DNA of 64,000 nucleotides from NCBI GenBank assembly GCA_040954595.2, contig CM082583.2, positions 10,664,001-10,728,000 of the forward strand. Reading direction: 5' to 3'. Shown in pieces: positions 12,301 to 26,097 of the stretch; the stretch's first letter is position 1; every line of letters starts with the position of its first letter. A program made the position numbers and the translations under genes. The DNA is from Balanoglossus misakiensis (Eukaryota; Hemichordata). The notes under the pieces are model-generated. The model saw only the letters and a list, made by a program, of their open reading frames with translations, made no database searches and had not been told where the DNA came from.

Positions 12301-14221
12301 CATGTTATTCACCATCCTTGGCTCGTCATCAGAAATGTTGGAAAGGGAATTATTTTGCTTGTCAATCATTTGTGTTTTTAAACTGAATCTGCGGAAGTTT
12401 GCCGGTAGGATGTATGACGGCAGCATCCTTTTCTTCCTTTTCCTAATAAGCCAGGTCACGCAGGTCACTTTACCGAGTAATATCCTGGAATCAAATTCTG
12501 TCCTTTTGCTGAAATGAGGAAGCTAAAAGCAAATCTGACTTTATAAGCACACGACAAAACAATCTGGAGTCTTGGGGGTATACACGTACATCTAGGTGTG
12601 CTTGTGATGTCATCAGCGTTTGAACTCTTCCCCCCACAGTTTAAGTGAAATACACAATAGTGATATATGATTTTCGTGATAGTTATTGTTATATTACCAT
12701 ATTGATATAGTCGGAACTCATATTTTGACCGTGAGGTCAAAAATACAATGAGTATTTGCATGTGTGTAGGGAAATATTAATATGTCAAAACCATTGCTAA
12801 AAGAACAGTACAATGACTATAAAACGACAATTAAAATGACTAAAACATTTAAATATTCCAAGGCTATAAGATAATAGATGTACACTGACAAAAGACAATA
12901 TGTTTGTGTTCAAAACTTAAAACTTCTGACTTTGAGTGTGTCCCCATGTTGCTCTGAATTAAGCTGCAGTAACACATGAATATCTTAAAAAATATATCAA
13001 AACAGTTATGTTTTGATTGATAGTTGAAGCATAACAAGTCAGGACAATAGCGTGTTGGGTTTAATATGAAAATTTCCATCGCTGACATGTTATGACGAGT
13101 GTAAATTTGGCTTTTATTCAGGAACATTTTGCAGAAACAAAGGCACTCACCAACCTGTCATAATTAATCAGTGAAATTGGCTTCAAAACAATTGTGAGTT
13201 GACTGTATTGTTTTGGAACAGAGGTTTGTTTGGGTTTGTGTAGCCTGAGGTTTCTTTTATTCACTGAAAGTTCTGTTGTTCACTTGGCCAGTCAGTTCAT
13301 ACTTGTCTCTGTGTTGAGTTTGCCTTTTTTGTAAAGCCTACAAGAGGCAGTCATTTGTGAAAGATGGCTTTACGCATGACGTTCCACTGATGTTTGAGAC
13401 GTCACATCACAGTGAGTATCAGTGTGCCATGCTAAGATGCAAGTTTCACATTGCCATGGGTACGACATGATGGTAAAAATGTTTCCATACAGATACAGGG
13501 TTAATGGTTCTGAATTTTGTAATGTCAAACTCTAAAATTATGAGAGGCCCAAATTGATGCTGGCTATGACATCACCCAGTTTGGTATTTTCTACTTCATA
13601 CATTTTGTTAGAGTGTATGGGGATGTGTAGATAAAATTCCATCTCATGCTCAAGCAGTATGCTATTTAAAGTAATACTTCAACGTTTGGAGTGAGTCATT
13701 CCAAATACAGCTTATGGAGTGCGCTGGTTATTGTGTCTTGATGGGGAACACATGCTGATCTCCATGACTTCAGTAGATACATATAGCTTGATGCCATGTA
13801 AGGGATATACTCCGAACGTCAACCTCCCCTCTTGGTGCTTTTACATATTTTTGCAGATATGTGTATTGGCCACATTTGTGTATCATTATAGTATTTTTAT
13901 GGTGCCTTTGGTACACATTTTATTTGTGAAGTTCGGAGTGTGATGTTATGTACGAGTCATTTCAGCAGAAATTTCACCTTGGAATCTTGATGAACAGGAA
14001 AGTATTTGGTTTTTGGGTAGGAGGCACCTTGACATATCAATATTTCCTGTCATGTATTTCCTTCACTTTTGGTGAAGGCTGTCTGATTGCATCAGATATG
14101 CTTTGGTGTCTCTGTTTGCACCTATCTACAGTAATGTTGATGTTATTTTATGTTTTCTTTTAGTCCAGGTAACTAGTCTGGCAAGTAAACTGAAGGAATA
14201 ATGGCAAGGGCCTGACCATGA
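9396..14221. other. Non-coding stretch, nothing recognised
   Basis: AT-rich sequence without conserved frames. The longest minus-strand frame, 10645-11025 (126 residues), has no recognisable motif. A few TACATGTA palindromes occur (10399, 12048). Confidence 0.5.
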
Positions 14222-14330
14222 AATGTTTATTTATGGGTAAGGGCAAGAGGAAAGCCCAGAATTAACGGGCAAGGTGGAGCCGGGCACATCATTTGGTTTT
14301 TCCTCTCGCCCAAACCCATAAATAAGCATT
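14222..14330. mobile_element. Palindromic MITE-like element
   Basis: AATGTTTATTTATGGGTAAG...GAGGAAA (14222-14253) is complementary to TTTCCTCTCGCCC...CCCATAAATAAGCATT (14299-14330), about 32 bp per arm with few mismatches. Weaker complementarity (GGCCTGACCAT / ATGGCCAG) continues outward. It has no ORF and would form a long hairpin. Confidence 0.65.
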
Positions 14331-17300
14331 AATGGCCAGCGTGCATGCAGGCCTTTATTCCCATTATAATACCAACAAACCAAAGGAAATTCTTTGGATG
14401 AAAATTTTGGATGCAAGAGACTGTACCATACATGGAACAAGGGGCAGATAATTTATGTGCCCTGTCTGTGCATGACACAACTTCAATGATCAGATCACAC
14501 TCAAATCTGTTTACATGGGATGTCTCTTTATTTGTACAAGTAAAGGAGACCCTTTTTTATTTAGTAAATAAATTTCCTGTTAAACAAATCTGATGATGGC
14601 GCCCGGCCCTTTATATCCGAGGGTACAAGTTGTCAAATCATGGTATCAAAATACAAAGTGACACTTCTTGTATTGGAACCGTTACGTCCCTAGACTGCTT
14701 TTGCGATAGTACAAAAATCAAGCGTTGAAAAGAAATTATTGATATGTCATAAGTAACAGTTATACAGAATTGGCTATAATCCAAAGTTTGAACGTTTCGA
14801 ACATGAATCAAAGTCACACTGATCAAAACCTGAGAACTGTTATGACCTTATGGTTGTCAATTTGTGGGCTATATGTCTTCTCCAGTATTTTGTTCTTCCC
14901 ATAAAATTGGGAACCCAGGAAGTTTGAGATCAATGGTTAATGTCCTCCTTGCCTCTTAACATTTACCAAAAGACTCAAAATCAACAAATCTTTGTAAATA
15001 TTACCTCAGCTCTGGTTATTTATCGGCATTTTATAACCCCAGTTCTACCCATAGCCGTAAATTTCACTCGTAGTTAGTCTGCGAGCGAGGAGAGTTTGTG
15101 AGTTGTGAAGTAGTCTTGCATTTAGCCATAATTTTGACTTCATAAAACCTGAAGTTGACAGTGTTGTTCATGTCTCTTTATTTTTTCCGTTAGGTAGGCA
15201 GCACTTTCATATCAACCAGTCATATTTCTCACTTCAAACAAAAGAAAACAAAACTGCTACCGTATTAAGGGAAGAAGACCCTAAGAATTTAATAGATGAT
15301 TAATCTTCTTTATGTATCAACAGTTCTAGGTTGACCATTGACTGGTATGGTTCAAGTCCATGCATAAAAAATGCAAGTTTATAAAGTTTTGTGAGGCACC
15401 TCCTACAACTGTACACATTGTTCTGTTCAGCAAGCAGTGACTTGGCTTGATTGAAAAGTGTAAAGTTGCATTTGGAGCTTGTACATATGGTGCGATCAAA
15501 GTCAACTCGTATGCATGCAAGATGCAGACTTATAGTGATAGAAATCCTGCTGTGTCATCTCTACTTGAGAGTTTTGGGCGTCCTCTTGGGAGAGGTGATG
15601 TATTTCCCATGATTCCCATCTTACTTGATCTCACCGTTTTCATTTGATATCTAAAGTGGATGCGTAGCTGAGTTTCTCCGAATTTGTATGGATGGTGCAA
15701 CATTGGCAGTGCATACAGTCTGTGGCATATTAGCATCTGGTCACTTTGGAGTGCGTCCAGTGGTACTGGTACTCAAAGAATCAGAAAATTCAGATCATGA
15801 AATGGCTTAGTAATACACATGTAATAACTCATCTTCTTTAAGACTGTCACCTCTATCTGTAAACAGGTTACACATTTTATTGCTTATCCTCCCAGAGTTT
15901 ATGAAGTTTCAACAGCCTGTTGATGTCATCGTTGATTTTTATTGGAAGACTGTTGGCAATCGTGACCTCAGCATGTGACAAGTTAGTTTCTGACTGGTTT
16001 GAGATGCGTTTGTGTCTTCTGTCCAGCGTCTCGGACATTCCGTGATCGACAAAGGTCACATCCGCTACAAGATTACTGTTTATATTACCTCGGTTCAAAG
16101 GCTGAGCAGACAGCTAGTGTTATTGCTGTATGGCAAATGTTTTGACAAATGGGTTGGATTGAATTTTAATTTACAAGTTGCAGGGGGTTAATGCAATTGC
16201 TGGATTTTCATGCTCGGGATTGGAAGTGTTACTGCTGATCTTAGAGAGAGAGTCGAACTCCATACTGCGTTACGAGCTTTCCGTACAGTCACGTGTAACG
16301 CGAAAGTGTTTAATAGCAGCGTACAACAGGGAGTTGATATCCAGGTATTGTAGACATCCTTCTCTAAGCTTTATGCCCTGTAGGCTGTAGTGTTTGCTGC
16401 ACAAGACAGTGTCAAATTCTGTGGGTTTATCTTGCCAGTAACAAGCAGTATACATACGTTAGCAGTTTTCCAAATGCTGTTTGTTTTTGTCTCTTATTTC
16501 TGCCTGTCATTTTCATAATCAATTTGAACAAAGATGAATAAATGTTTTATATTTAATCTAGGATATCAAATAATGCACGCTGTAATAATCATATCTGTAG
16601 AAATTCATTGTGGCTTGTGCCAATAGAGATGTACCAATTAAGCAGATGAAGCTTTTTCAGGTGTCTGTTTTTCAGCTGATTCTGCAAGTTGATTCCACTG
16701 AACATGAGAAAAACTACAGCTTCATTGGCTCTGAGATTCCCTTTTCTGCTGCTAGGAAACGGTTCCTGAAATTGCTTGTTGGGTAGCTCCAATGAATTCC
16801 AAATCATACGGATCAATATCTGTGTAATGGATCTGGGTTATCAGGGTGTCAAACAGGTCTGCAATACAAACCTGCAGGTGATATTGATTCCTGTGTTTAC
16901 CTCTGTGGTGGTCTGATCATCATGATCTGCCAGGTTTAACAAAATCGTGAATAGCTGAATTTAGGAAAATGAGAGACTAAGAGTTGGCTATCTGGCACGT
17001 GTGAGGGAGTTTTGTTGCCAAGATATTCTGTATTAGTTGTGACTGTTGCTTGCTGATTGCGATGTTAAGTACATGCAATCAACTGTTAGAAGCTGGGTTA
17101 AAAAAATGCTTTATTGAAAGCTTAGAAATACAACCACCGATATTCTTTTGAAGAAAAATTCTCATATTTGTGTCAATTTTTGTTTGTTAGATCATATATT
17201 TGTTTATTTATTTGATGGGTCCAATAACAAACGCCAAAAATACATTAACCACAAATGTACAGAGGTTCCAGTTTAATACGGGAATGATTTAAAGGCAATA

Positions 17301-18506
17301 AAAAGAACTGCACTAATTCGCCGTACATATTTTCAGCAGAGCTGATGGTATAGGCAGTGGGAAAGGCATCAGCTGAAGGTAGAGGGCTTTACGAAGAAAA
17401 GGTCAATATAAGGTAAATCTACCCAGTGGAGAATTGCTTGACTTCTCTGAGTCAGTGACGCAATAATGTGATGACGGTTATCTTGGCTAAACGCTGACGT
17501 CAAACCATGTGAATTGACACAGCGCTGTAACTGCGAAAATCCCCCTCTAGCTTCCATTCTCCAAGGGTGAATCTCATTATTGACAGGCCATGCATTTGCG
17601 AAATTTCAGATTGTCCATTAAATGTCAGCGTTCCCTGTGAAGTCGGCCGGGTTTTCCCAGAAATTAGCTTTGTTACATGACATGTTGTGGAGACAGAGAG
17701 AAAGGCGATCAAAAATCGTCAGAGAGAGAGAGTCAGACACGAGTGATGTCTTTGTCCTGTGAAGTATTATGCCTGGCAGGACTGTGATAGAGAATATTGC
17801 AGCATAGCATTTACAGTTGGGGACAATCCAATATATGCCTGGCTAATGGCCATCAACATGTATGAAATGTGTATACAGCGATCAATAACACACTTTTTGT
17901 GGGCCTAAGTATTGAGCCTAAGCAATAATGTGTGGAAAACAAAACATGTTTGTGTGATTTTTTTCCCCCGAGATTGCTATTGGAATCTATTGAGTTATTT
18001 ATTTGTATTTGATATAAAACTGAAAATAAATGCCCTCATCCTTGTGTTGATACAAAGTCTGTGAGATTGAAATTTCAAGAACATGGTCGACTCGTTATCA
18101 TTGTCAATTTGTCCTCTGATTTTAACAGAAACTGATTCTTTAAAATAAAAGCTGAATGGGTTTCTGGCAATTCTTTTATGCCAACCTTTTACTTTTTATA
18201 TTGTAATTGGTAAATTTCTTGCATCACCAGTAATTTTATCGTGTGTCATTGACAGCACGTCATATTGGTTTAGAGGGCACACTGATGATTGTGATGCGTC
18301 CTACATACGTCGGTCACAAGGTTTTCACTTTTGTTTGGTCATCCCTAAAATTGGCCAGATGTTGTTTTTCGTAAACTATAGCAGTTTCACAATGAGAATA
18401 AACAAAAGTACAGTCTTTTCTTGTGATGTATAGTTTTCTGAAAGGTCACTTTGGAAGCCAGTCAAGATGCCTCATAATCTCAGAAAATATATAATGCACA
18501 TTCTAA
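14331..18506. other. Non-coding stretch, nothing recognised
   Basis: AT-rich sequence with chance-length frames only. A T-rich segment near 17193-17230 contains TTTGTTTATTTATTTGATGG. There is a short GAGAGAGAGAG run near 17720. Confidence 0.5.
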
Positions 18507-20487
18507 TTTATGTAGGATGCCTCCTACATGAGATACCAGATATATATTTGGAAAATTGATTTTGACTTTCTTTATTGATAACCATTCCTCTGGGATTGAG
18601 GCATTTTAGAATTTGTGAGATTTGAATAATTGCCCCATTTTGCACGTTTTGTTGTGTTGGGTCACTGATAATTGCCTGTATTTGTACAAATGTTATTATG
18701 ATCAAAGAACAGTGTAGTGGGATGCATTATCAGATGTCGTGATATGAAGCTTTAAGTATTGTGACCCACTTTCTCTAGTCAGGAGCCATGTGTTACACCA
18801 AGGCAATTGTAAATTCGCTAGTGAAGTGTGTTTCTGAAGGCCATAATGAAATTGTTTCTGAGGGCATTGTTGCACCGTGACATTTCATACATTATCATCA
18901 AACATCAATGGCACTGGGAATGCGGTGTAGTTTGTCTTGCCTGAGTCAATTTCTAAATCTGTGGAATAGCAAAACCCTGTTTTTCTCATTATATACTTCA
19001 GGTTTTAGAGTTTATTTAGTGCATTTTCTCTGAGTTCTGGCAATTTCCAAACCAATCCCTGTGAGAATAATTTTACTCTGGAGTAGGTCCCAGTTGAATT
19101 TTAACATTATGAACAACATTTTGGTATAAATTATTATGTCTAATAGTATACAGTGCCCAGGTGCCAGTCATTATGAAATGCAATAACATGAGATGTAATA
19201 TTATAACTTAATATGTTCCATCTTTATTGTCTATGTCGGGGTTATAGTCATCCAAGTTAGACATTTTCAGATGACAACTGATTTCCACATTTTGCATCTG
19301 TTTTTCTAAGAAATTATTTCTTTTACTATAAATGTCAGTAGATGCCTCAGGGTCTAGTGTTTGTCTTAGATTTCTAGAGCAGTGCAGTATTGTATGGTAT
19401 GGTTTGGTTTGGTTCTTGTATAGTTCTAATGCCTTGCGCTATCCAGACTTAACAAAAATATGTCAGCCTAAAATTTGGACGTTATTCTCCTGGCAGGAAC
19501 AGTGGGTAGAGTATGTCAGTGTGATTCCTGGTATTCTGAATGATGAACATTATTGGCTGATGAAAATTAATGCAAGTGTAGCCATCATGTATATTTTACA
19601 GTTATGTAATGATAATTGCACTCAAATTTTACATTGTGTTCAATTTCAAGTGACTCTCTACTATATACTAATTGTCTATCGACATCTGAGAATCTCAAGT
19701 AATAAATTTGCAATAGGATCTTCATTTTCAGAAATGAGTGTCCCTTACATACAATGTACTTGTATATGAGGTGCCCCAGGTTTGTTTGGATATCACGATG
19801 TTTCTATGAACCGAAGGGGAAGACAGAAGAAGGGAAATGAGAGAAGGGAGAAGGCAATTATTTCTGAAGAAAATACTTGATCAGCTTGCAGTATAATGAA
19901 GCCAGTTGTGATGGTTGCCTTGTTTTCGTCATTCGAAGTAACAGTGACCTTGACTTCTTGCAATAGGGTCAGTGGGCGTGCTTATTTTGGTCTCCCGCTA
20001 GCAAGTATCTCATTAATTAATACAGCGATGTACACCCCGACTTATATAGCCATCTAGTTGTAATTTGTTTTGGATAATACATGAATATTGGTTAATCACT
20101 AGATTAGGTTTGTTAATTTGTTCAGGACAAGATTTACCCTGTTCGTTAAAAAATAATGGCGACAACATCTGACAGACTGGAAAAGCTCAAACAGAAAGAT
20201 GTCTGGATGTCTTAATAGCAGCTATCATTTTCCCTACATATTGTTGTTTCAGTTTGTATGATGTTGTCTCCAATTAATTAACATTTGCGGTAAATGTAGG
20301 AACTTAGTATTTACCCAATCTAGTAATTAACCAATATATTATTCTGTATCTCAACATCAAATGATTTTTCACAAACAGTATAGTAGGTAGCTGTCTGTCA
20401 GTCAGTGTATATGGACATCGCAAAGGCCCCGTTTCAAGGGAATATTCTCCGTTAGAAACTAGTTCTGCAGGAGGCATCCTACATAAA
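18507..20487. repeat. Possible 1.98-kb element bounded by a 19-bp perfect inverted repeat
   Basis: TTTATGTAGGATGCCTCCT at 18507-18525 is exactly complementary to AGGAGGCATCCTACATAAA at 20469-20487. An exact 19-bp inverted match within 2 kb is unlikely by chance. The interior contains a 145-residue open frame (19332-19769) with no transposase motif and a second short element (20085-20337). Either this is one transposon with degenerate contents or two copies of a shorter repeat end. Confidence 0.5.
20085..20337. mobile_element. MITE-like element with ATATTGGTTAAT termini
   Basis: 253 bp. The left end ATATTGGTTAATCACTAGAT is inverted at the right end as ATCTAGTAATTAACCAATAT, 25-bp arms with about two mismatches. 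There is no coding capacity. A diverged copy of the right end lies at 47158-47204, which supports a dispersed family. Confidence 0.7.
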
Positions 20488-23400
20488 GAGTTTTATTTGT
20501 ACAGTTTTCAGGTAATTTTGTCACATCTGTCGCACAGAGGTATATGATTATAAACCCCAATAAAATATTTTTATTTCTCATTCTCACTAGCATCAGATAT
20601 AGCCGACAGACTTGAGTCTTTAAAACCGTACATTCAACTGTAAATACATCCCAGAAAGCTTTGTGACAAGGCTGTACGATTTCATGCTGGGTAGCACTGG
20701 AGCCAAGTGACATTTTTCTTTCTGGCATCAATCTTCTGATGCATGATTCTGTTGAGGAGATCATCTCAGTAGGCGGTCTGAGTTACCATCAGACTGGTAT
20801 CATCAGCCGGTGACATCATTGCACTGCCGTGTTTCAGGTCATGGATAAACCCAACACAGTGTTGTCCCCATCAGCATGCTATCTTCTTCACGTCACTTCA
20901 ACCCCTGCTTGTGATAAACCGAGTAATTCACAAAGCAGCGCTTGGATTTTCGGTGCCCCATTGACAAAGCTTGTTAGCTCTGCTGACTGTGTCACTTCCT
21001 ATGGAGACTACAAGCGAGTGTTGACAGCGCAACCGAAAAAACCCCAAGATTATCTACTTGCATGGAAGCGTGTCTGTTCCCCAGTTGGGGTCCAATCTGT
21101 GTCACTACTTCGGCAGGCTTCGGTTCCAGCTATGAAAAATGATACCGTTGGAATTTCATGGAAATTTTGTTAATAAAACCAAGATGAATAAATCTTTTAA
21201 TGTTGATGCATATCACAGAGCCCAACATATATGGACATGTATAATGTTTGTAATGCTACCATGTGACATCTTAAACTTCCTTCCAGGAAATGATGCATAG
21301 TATGAAGTGAAATGCTTTTTTTTTCAATGATTTGGACAATCATGCCTAAGTTTAAATAGGATACCACAAGAGGAGATATGTGCTTGTACAGTTTGAGAAG
21401 CTGAAACTTTTCTGTGGAAAGATTACTGATGAAAATTAGAAGATTTAAAAACTGCACCCTTAACCGATGAACACGTGTGTGCATTGTCTTCTTATGAATA
21501 TAACCGCAGATCAAGTCACGACACAAGAGTTCAACTTTTGATGAAAAATGCTCAGCATTGTGTTAATTCTCTATACTACTGGTCTCCATAAACAAAGATA
21601 AATGGCATTTTTATTATGATCCCTATGCAGCTATTGTTTTCATTGTGAAAACAATACAGAAATGTTCATGTAAAAACTTGCCCCTCTAGGGATAATCGCC
21701 TTTATACGCAGGGAATTGGTTTGTGCGTGTTCTTGTTCGTTTGCGGACAGAGAGAGAAAAACCGGCAGAAGAGTGATGGGAACGTACTTGTCGAAAGATG
21801 CCTGACAGCCAATTTTTATGCCCCTCCAATACAGCAGGTTAAATTTCCGCTGCTACGAAGGTGACCCCGCTAACAAATTAATATAATGGCTGTCATCAGA
21901 AACAAAACACTTTGATACCACTACGTGCATGTGATCATGCCCATCATGCACTGGTGTTCACATGTGATTATTTAGCGCTATTAACACAAGTGAAAGTTTG
22001 CGTTTGTGTACATGTATGGATATGTATGTATAGAGAGCCATTGACGACTCACTGTGTATAGCAAAGTCTTCAGGTTTGACATCATTCATCCTGTCTCCTT
22101 GATTATCAGTGATAAACTGTTTCCTGTCTGAAGAGTTAGTATAATACTTAGCTGTGTTAGTTTTAGTCTTTTTTGGTGCAGTTGTCATTTCATTGCTCTA
22201 CCGAAGTTTGTCCCTGAGCAAAACCATTATATAAACATGACTGATTTTTATCAATGATGTCACTTTCTTTTGAATCGCATCAAGATTTTTAAAATCAACA
22301 ATGTCCAAATCATCATTTGAAAATTTGCCTGAACTCTCTGCAATAGATGTGTTTAGATAATCCAGTTTAAATTTAATCCATGTCAAAATTATTTTCCATA
22401 AACCTTGACAGAGCGGGAATTTTTATTATTCCACACTGTATCTGCCATTCAAGACTTGATCTAATCCCTGTCAAGGACTGAAGATCATTTGTGAAAGGAC
22501 TTGCACATGACTTGACATTTACTATGCCTGAATGCCATCATTTGTTCCCTCATCTTACTGTATTTCTGCCAGTCAACACGATACAGCAACCAGCCTTTCA
22601 TTTCATGGTACCTATCAGGCCATTAGCAAATTTGACAAATTAAATGGACCCACTTTCCCTAATTTTGTTAGTATTTTCACCTCTGACCTCACCACCAGCG
22701 AGGCAGACGTAGTTCGCTGTGGATATTATGACTAGCATTCATGGCATAACTGTTGCAGTGTGCATTGATGGTGTATAATCATCGCCCCAGTAATTCAAAA
22801 CATATGGGCAAAAAAGTTAATATTTCATATCATAAAGAATGTATGTACTCAGAGTCAAGTGGTTACAGTTGAAAGTTGTGCAGTGTTTGCTCATGTGAAT
22901 TAGACTGAAGATTCACTTCACATAGTAATTGACATGTTTCCATCAGAGATTCTTAAATTTTAATCCATGTTGTACAGAAAATCACAATATTTTCCTGTTG
23001 AGAATTCTGAATTAATTCAAGATTAAGATGTTGCGTTTAGAGGACTTCACAATACAAGCTCATTTTACTCAATTATACCAGTACTGCGTTTTATGACTAG
23101 GAGCCTAGAATTGCTGTGTTTTTTGTCGACTTAACAAAGTGGTTGGTTTGTTTGCACAGGAAGCTATATTTTCCAAAGGATAAGTGTATAATGGGTGATT
23201 TATTTGAAATTTATTTTTATCAAGATTTTTAGTAGTAGCCTTTGAAATTTGCATTGATTGTATGTGTCACACACACACAGGTTCATATACTTCCGAGTGT
23301 GTGACAAAGGATGAACTGCTAGCACCAAAATTCTGATGTATCCAAACGTTTAATGTTAACTTCCAGAAGTCTCGTCATTTTACGTATCAACGGATTGTAT

Positions 23401-25010
23401 TTCAACAATTTCAGTCATAGCAGCAGATTCTTCTAACAGCGATTTCCATTGGCAGTGCCTTGGTGAATTGTATGATGTCCATACAGGCAATAATGTAATA
23501 CTTAAATATGTATAATTGCTTAGTAACCCATGGCATCTGATGAGGGTATGTGGCCATTGCTATAATGGCTGTTATGTTTTCATTTAGATGAAATAAAGCT
23601 TTGAATAGATAAACTGGTTTTTGCGTTTCCATGTTGTGTGAACACACCAAGTGAGTGTAACATTTCCTTCGCCCTAACTTTTTGTGTTTCTATGGAAATA
23701 GGGATAAGAAAAAGACTTCCGGAAATGTAGGAGTTTGTTCATTAGAATCTCAATGGAATATTAATTTTCCTGGCAAAAACAGGAATGCCTGTTATGTCAA
23801 GTTCCCATGGAGTTCTGCGGTATTAATTAAGAAAAAGCATCTCTGTGAAATGTCATGTTAATATTGTTCATGCAGACCAATTAAATTCAAGAAACGCAGA
23901 GTAATTCGACCCCATGTATTAGTTTTAATGACCCATTTATGGAATTCAATGCCCTGTGTCTGAAAATAAATCAGTTTTAAAGTTCATATCAAAAACTTGC
24001 CATGAGAGTACAATTGCATCTTATAAGATTTATGATGAAGGTACCCAGTATTAAATCTGCCTACTTTCCATCTCTCTTTTTTGGCTCCACCTGAGTTTAG
24101 CAGAACGAAGAAAAGACAGGGTAGAATATAAATTTTGTATAGGCTGGGTAAAAAACAACTAATACATGAATGTGTCTTTTGGGATCCATTTGCAAGATTC
24201 ACTTTCACAAACCTGCAAAATCAGATTCAGACTTTTTATAGAAGGCACTATAATTGATTGTGTATATCTTCTAAAGAGCATCTCCAGGCAGAATGATTTT
24301 GTAATTGCAATTGAATTGAAGTTGATTGCATATTATATGTATCACTGACAAATAAAAGGAGAAAAAAACATTAAATTGATGTTGATAATATCAAAAGCAT
24401 TTAGATAGATTTTATCACTAGTACTGTTGGCTAGAATCATGACGAATAAGAATCTAGAGCTTGTGTGCTCTCTGGTGGTGTTACATTATTTTGTGTGATT
24501 TCCATTTCTTCCTTTTTTAAAATTAATTTCAGGTTATAGCTGATTTTGACAAATTCTTACCAATCTGAAATCTCAAGTGTTATTTAGATACAGCTAAGTG
24601 GAAGAGTTCTAATACATGCTGTTCCTTAGGTTACGTTACCTTTAATATGATATTAATCCTTTGAGTAAGTGGCCATAGAGGGCAGTATTTTGTGTGTCGC
24701 CTGTTTAATGGACAGTTTTCAGCTGGTAGTACATTAAGCGACGTGTATCAGTTTACCCTGATACCCAAAGGGAGTTCGCTTGACTGCTTTTCACATCGTC
24801 AAACCAAATTTTGCTTTGAAAACCTCAAAAAAGAAGTCATGGTCATCAGCTAACTTGCCCTTGGCCTCAACTTAAGTAATGGTAGAATTTGATTTGTAAA
24901 ATTTGATCAACAACACATAGTTGACGCTATCCAATTTTTCTTACAGAAACGTGAAGTGTTAGTATGAGTTGGGAAAGGAGAAAACCACTGATTTTCATAG
25001 TTTTGACAAC
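20488..25010. other. Non-coding stretch, nothing recognised
   Basis: AT-rich with short frames only. A small hairpin, TGTCACACAC / GTGTGTGACA, lies near 23266-23305. Confidence 0.5.
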
Positions 25011-25013
25011 TTA

Positions 25014-26094
25014 GGGACTGTCCAGAATTTACTTCCAGGGGGGGGCTGGAGGATTTTCAGGGGGGGCCACCCATTTCCCCCAAGAAAAATTAGGGGGGGT
25101 CAGACATAAAAATCACAATCCTTTAGGGGGGCCATGTAAAAAACTCTCACAAACTCAATATTTGCCCAGAAGTACTGATTTATAAGAAACAAACCACCAT
25201 GGCTACCTGGATGACAGTGCATTAAATCTTCATAAACTTGAATTTCCGGTAATTTTTACGGTGGGTTATTTTGTATATCTACTACAGTTTCTTGTTCTAC
25301 TCTGTGAAGCATAATAAAATGCCCAGTATTTGGCCTGCCAGCACAGACCATAAATGTACAGTGAACAGTCAGTGTTGTTACTGTTGACGAGCTCAATTCA
25401 AGTCCAGACTAGAATTCGTTAATTTTCTCATCAATCATTCATATATGTATATAAAAAGTTAATTTGCTTTTGGGTTCATTAAAATGCAGCTTTGAGCTCT
25501 GTATTTTATAAAATTTTCTTACAGGGGAGGGGGACACCCCCTCCCAAACCCACCCCCTTCACTTCTCGGTTTACAATATCTGCCAACACAGAATACAAAT
25601 ACTTAACAAATATAAACAATGTTCAGTTTTAATATCCACTGATGAGGAAAAACATCAGTTTCAAATTCTTTTCATGGGAGCGCTGTTTTTCTTTTTTTAC
25701 AAGATAGATAGGTGATGTGTTTTGCTGTGTGAAAGAAAATGGGGGGTGGGATTTCAAAATTTTAAGCTGTTCGGAAGGGGGGGATTTGAAAATATTTCGG
25801 GTTGTGTACGGGGGGCATGTGAAAATTAACGGTAAAAAAAATTTAATTCTCCCCCCCCCCTTCCAGAGGTGTTTGTAAATGCAGCCTTATCAGACTGTAT
25901 GTGTCGTAGTCTGTACCGGTAAGCATGCATGTATATATTGGGGGGGGGGGGGGGGGTCATGGAAAAAAAACAGGAAATTTACGGGGGGGCCACAGATTTC
26001 CTCCACAATTTACAAGGGGGGGCCATGGAAAAAAATCACCAGGAAAATAAGAAATCCTCCAGCCCCACCCTGGAAGTAAATTCTGGACAGTCCC
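25014..26094. mobile_element. 1.08-kb non-autonomous DNA transposon, PIF/Harbinger-like, with TTA target duplication
   Basis: The left end GGGACTGTCCAGAATTTACT continues into TCCAGGGGGGG; the right end is the exact complement (AGTAAATTCTGGACAGTCCC). The TIRs extend over about 40 bp, including CTGGAGGATT / AATCCTCCAG. TTA lies on both sides (25011-25013, 26095-26097). A 3-bp TTA duplication with GG-starting TIRs is typical of PIF/Harbinger elements. The interior is full of G runs, including 17 G at 25940-25956 and a C run near 25850, plus repeated GGGGGGCCA blocks. No transposase frame is present. Confidence 0.8.
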
Positions 26095-26097
26095 TTA

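Noticed and set aside
15340-15420. B-box-like GGTTCAAGTCC suggesting a tRNA gene
   Set aside because: No A-box at the right distance and no acceptor stem or cloverleaf around it.
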